64,000 bases of DNA. Source: Peptoclostridium acidaminophilum DSM 3953. GTDB taxonomy: Bacteria; Bacillota; Clostridia; Peptostreptococcales; Peptostreptococcaceae. The stretch lies in the NCBI RefSeq assembly GCF_000597865.1, contig NZ_CP007452.1, positions 813,183 to 877,182 on the forward strand. Reading direction: 5' to 3'. A program made the position numbers and the translations under genes. Within the stretch, counting starts at the first letter, position 1. Each line of letters begins with the position of its first letter. This document shows, one piece after another, positions 62,887-64,000 of this stretch. The notes below the pieces were generated by a model. That model searched no databases. It was not told the DNA's origin and worked only from the letters and a program-made list of their open reading frames with translations.

Positions 62887-63357
62887 ATGCCTTTAAATAT
62901 AGTGCTTGTGGAGCCTGAAATTCCTCAAAACACAGGAAACATAATAAGAACATGCGCCGTAACAGGTGCAAAGCTGCATCTTGTGAGACCTCTTGGTTTT
63001 GTAATGAACGACAAGTACCTCAAAAGGGCCGGGCTTGATTATTGGGACATGGTGGATATAAATTACTATGACAGCTTTGAAGAGCTTAAGGTCAGATTTC
63101 CTGGTTCGTCATATCACTTTGCCACCACTAAATGCCAAAACAGGCATAGCGATGTCAAATACAAGGACGAGTGCTTTATTGTTTTTGGGAAGGAGACGAA
63201 AGGTCTTCCTAAGGAACTTTTGGAACAAAACGCAGATGAATGCATAAGGGTTCCCATGCTTAAAGATTCAAAGGCTAGATCACTGAATCTTTCAAACAGC
63301 GTGGCCATAGTCGTGTATGAAGCGCTAAGACAGCTGGGTTATCCTGGATTGGAATAA
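62887..63357 (+). CDS. trmL: tRNA (cytidine/uridine-34 2'-O)-methyltransferase TrmL
   Basis: 156 aa SPOUT methyltransferase. N-terminal MPLNIVLVEPEIPQNTGNII, then LVRPLGFVMNDKYLKRAGLD and the knot region FGKETKGLP, RVPMLKDSKARSLNLSNSVA. These are the TrmL motifs that bind SAM and methylate the wobble ribose of tRNA-Leu. Normal length. Confidence 0.95.
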   Translation: MPLNIVLVEPEIPQNTGNIIRTCAVTGAKLHLVRPLGFVMNDKYLKRAGLDYWDMVDINYYDSFEELKVRFPGSSYHFATTKCQNRHSDVKYKDECFIVFGKETKGLPKELLEQNADECIRVPMLKDSKARSLNLSNSVAIVVYEALRQLGYPGLE

Positions 63358-63384
63358 TTGAGAAAGTCGGGGAGAAGATTGATA

Positions 63385-64000
63385 ATGGATATTAAGATTA
63401 TTTCAGACAGCCTAGCAGACATACCGCAAGAGACAGCCAGGGCGCTTGACATTGAAGTAATGCCACTGACCATAATATTTGATGATGCTCAGTATGAGGA
63501 TGGAGTTGAAATCACTCCGGCAGAAATGTACAAAAAAATCGAAGCATCAGGCAAGCTGCCCACTTCATCTCAAGTAACACCACAGAAATTTGAAGAAGCC
63601 TTCAGGAAATATGTGAATGAAGGCTACACCGTAATATATATAGGTTCCTCATCAAGGGCTTCGGGCACTTTCCAGTCTGCACTGGTTGCAAAAAATGCGG
63701 TAGGCAGTGAAGAGGTACACGTTTTTGACACATACCTTTTAAGCTATGCCAGCGGAATGATTGCAGTCGAGGCTGCCAGAATGGCCAAGGAAGGCAAGAA
63801 TCCAGAGCAGATACTGAAAAGGTCGCAGAGCATGAAGGAACGCATGGGGTGCTTATTTACAGTAGACACGCTTGACTATCTAAAGCGAGGAGGCAGGCTT
63901 TCTGCAACAAAAGCCGCAATAGGCACAATACTAAATGTAAAGCCCTTGTTGACACTCGAAGATGGAATAGTAAAGCACCTTAAGAATGTAAGGGGGACAA
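63385..64000 (+). CDS. DegV-family fatty-acid-binding protein, truncated at window edge
   Basis: 205 codons are inside the window, starting at ATG 63385 (GGGGAG ten bases upstream), with no stop before the edge. N-terminal signature KIISDSLADIPQETARAL, then SGKLPTSSQVTP and GSSSRASGTFQSA, VDTLDYLKRGGRLSATKA and LNVKPLLTLEDG. DegV/FakB proteins bind a fatty acid for phosphorylation by FakA. A FakA gene is not visible here. Confidence 0.93.
   Translation, partial: MDIKIISDSLADIPQETARALDIEVMPLTIIFDDAQYEDGVEITPAEMYKKIEASGKLPTSSQVTPQKFEEAFRKYVNEGYTVIYIGSSSRASGTFQSALVAKNAVGSEEVHVFDTYLLSYASGMIAVEAARMAKEGKNPEQILKRSQSMKERMGCLFTVDTLDYLKRGGRLSATKAAIGTILNVKPLLTLEDGIVKHLKNVRGT

Overview
This window looks like a chromosomal segment of a low-to-moderate GC anaerobic Clostridium-type Firmicute. 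Supporting genes are a trimeric [FeFe] hydrogenase (HydC-HydB-HydA order), an FAD oxidase with EtfB and a ferredoxin-extended EtfA, a probable PPi-type phosphofructokinase, a two-component radical SAM lipoyl synthase with LipM, and two glycine riboswitches. The glycine theme suggests an amino-acid (glycine) fermenter of the Peptostreptococcaceae/Peptoclostridium kind. That placement is inference from gene content, not from a marker gene.

Layout. 1-7 kb: the 3' end of a FetB-like permease, a CNNM/CorC ion transporter, an HtpX protease remnant, a PBP / FtsW-RodA / FHA cell-wall cluster (minus strand), a YitT protein and a phosphoesterase. 7-11 kb: FAD oxidase-etfB-etfA, a probable electron-bifurcating 2-hydroxyacid (lactate-type) dehydrogenase. 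11-25.6 kb: envelope-stress-type membrane proteins (LiaF-like, PspC), a GNAT protein, a Ca2+ P-type ATPase, typA, a cold-shock gene with a long leader, sbcDC, a YczE-like protein and mnmA. 25.6-32.3 kb: a TetR regulator divergent from a giant fused acyl-CoA-dehydratase-activase-like protein, then a MATE exporter. 32.3-35.4 kb: the most unusual region. Four tiny membrane-peptide genes (43-45 aa) lie on the minus strand behind a tandem glycine riboswitch with its own terminator. An IS110-family element, with a probable bridge RNA in its leader, sits inside the series. 35.5-43 kb: a YtqA-like radical SAM protein, hydCBA, lrgAB and PrsW.

43-43.6 kb is a 620-base region with no convincing gene. 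It holds 13 perfect copies of a 7-base repeat, several hairpins and a strong terminator, and may be a structured RNA. 43.6-47 kb: a small FeS membrane protein with a CsoR/CstR-like operator, then (minus strand) lipM and two radical SAM lipoyl synthase genes behind a second glycine riboswitch. 47.3-55.3 kb: a Bcp peroxiredoxin, phosphofructokinase, MltG-like fragment protein, an orphan HEPN-motif protein, signal peptidase I, a xylose-isomerase-fold protein, a uridine-kinase-type nucleoside kinase, an HTH regulator and endonuclease IV. 55.4-58.4 kb: a TPP riboswitch driving a thiamine(-precursor) ABC transporter with a YkoF/MTH1187-type binding protein. 58.4-64 kb: TatD, TetR, DUF503, endonuclease III, VanW, DUF2225, TrmL and a truncated DegV gene at the window edge.

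How it fits together: glycine sensing controls lipoate attachment and synthesis (lipoyl-GcvH is needed for glycine cleavage) and also the array of tiny membrane peptides, whose job is unknown. Hydrogenase and Etf genes point to flavin-based electron bifurcation in energy metabolism. Coordinates of starts were adjusted to ribosome binding sites where these were visible. No RNA or protein database search was possible.
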